Shown here in pieces: positions 63,809-64,000 of a DNA stretch of 64,000 nucleotides (positions are counted from its first letter, which is position 1; every line of letters begins with the position of its first letter). The notes below the pieces were generated by a model. That model was given only the letters and a program-made list of their open reading frames with translations. It did not search any database and was not told where the DNA came from. The DNA is taken from NCBI RefSeq assembly GCF_030064165.1, contig NZ_CP125947.1:4898001-4962000 (forward strand), in the 5' to 3' direction. A program made the translations under genes and the position numbers. Origin of the DNA: Comamonas resistens (GTDB lineage: Bacteria > Pseudomonadota > Gammaproteobacteria > Burkholderiales > Burkholderiaceae_C).

Positions 63809-63842
63809 ATGCACTCCATGTCCGTACATCGAGTGCATTTTT
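63809..63842 (+). terminator. Rho-independent terminator after glcB
   Basis: Long stem ATGCACTC-C-ATGT (63809-63821) / ACAT-C-GAGTGCAT (63826-63838), CCGT loop, one mismatched pair, then T4-T5. A second stem, GCCAGTCGCTCC (63705-63716) / GGAGCGGCTGGC (63724-63735), lies just after the glcB stop. Confidence 0.9.
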
Positions 63843-63877
63843 CTTGGTGATTGCGGCATGCCACCTACACTGAAGCA

Positions 63878-64000
63878 ATGTCCTCTCCTGTCACCAAGAA
63901 CCAGCCCCTGGATACCAGCCTCTGCCCTCTGTGCGGCCAGGCCAACCAATGTGCCATCAGCGCTGGCCTGCCTCCCGAAAGCTGCTGGTGCATGCAGACC
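63878..64000 (+). CDS. Cysteine-rich CWC-family protein, 3' end outside window
   Basis: 41 codons to the edge. LCPLCGQANQCAISAG followed by ESCWCMQT is the pattern of the Cysteine-rich_CWC family, a small probably zinc-binding protein of unknown function. It begins 35 bases after the glcB terminator. Confidence 0.85.
   Translation, partial: MSSPVTKNQPLDTSLCPLCGQANQCAISAGLPPESCWCMQT

Noticed and set aside
1..64000. tRNA, rRNA, CRISPR array, insertion sequence or integrase
   Set aside because: None of the expected sequence patterns was found; the only repeats are the intergenic families described.

Overview
The window is a contiguous stretch of a GC-rich betaproteobacterial chromosome, most likely Comamonas or a close Comamonadaceae relative. 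The inference rests on the gene content (FosA, RpoN/LptB/LptA, DAHP synthase, malate synthase G, the gluconate dehydrogenase trio, two DctA-type symporters) and on three intergenic repeat types that I recall from Comamonadaceae genomes. No rRNA, tRNA, CRISPR array, transposase, integrase or plasmid gene was seen. The genus is an inference; the family is fairly secure.

Region 1 (1-8794) is a type I secretion locus: a truncated OmpA/Pal-like lipoprotein, a 990-residue protein with a MurF-like Mur-ligase half behind an unrecognised N-terminal half, an AT-rich intergenic block, and then ABC ATPase/permease, HlyD-type adaptor and TolC-type outer-membrane protein genes joined by stop/start overlaps. 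No secreted substrate gene is visible.

Region 2 (8884-24916) is a full Tad (Flp) pilus locus, all on + strand: a 57-residue Flp pilin, prepilin peptidase, CpaB, secretin, TadZ, TadA, TadB, TadC, TadD, a DUF3613-like protein, two TadE-like pseudopilins, a large TadG, a sigma-54-dependent regulator and a family 4-like glycosyltransferase.

Region 3 (24972-29060) holds an XRE regulator, a YecA/UPF0149 SEC-C protein, a membrane-anchored GltB-like FMN protein and a kinase-fold protein.

Region 4 (29119-38236) looks like a C4-dicarboxylate uptake and sensing cluster: two paralogous DctA symporters, a hybrid histidine kinase with a DctB-like sensor domain and a NarL-type response regulator. A CotH-family lipoprotein gene sits between kinase and regulator. 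A 25-codon ORF with its own terminator lies upstream of the second dctA.

Region 5 (38694-49956) carries a GNAT acetyltransferase, DAHP synthase, a three-gene periplasmic gluconate-2-dehydrogenase-type operon, a Gdx/SugE guanidinium exporter behind a two-hairpin guanidine-II (mini-ykkC) riboswitch, FosA, a PIN protein, an RlmL-like methyltransferase, a CsaA-like protein, a membrane TPR protein and an LpxO-like hydroxylase.

Region 6 (50028-58304, all on - strand) is cell-envelope and housekeeping: rpoN, lptB, lptA, dsbA, a SPOR protein, argS, a DUF2214-like membrane protein and a LysR regulator. Region 7 (58656-64000) has a soluble histidine kinase and OmpR-type regulator pair, a Roadblock-like protein, malate synthase G and the start of a cysteine-rich CWC protein. 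RpoN and a sigma-54 activator lie in the same window, but I could not place a convincing -24/-12 promoter in the Tad locus.
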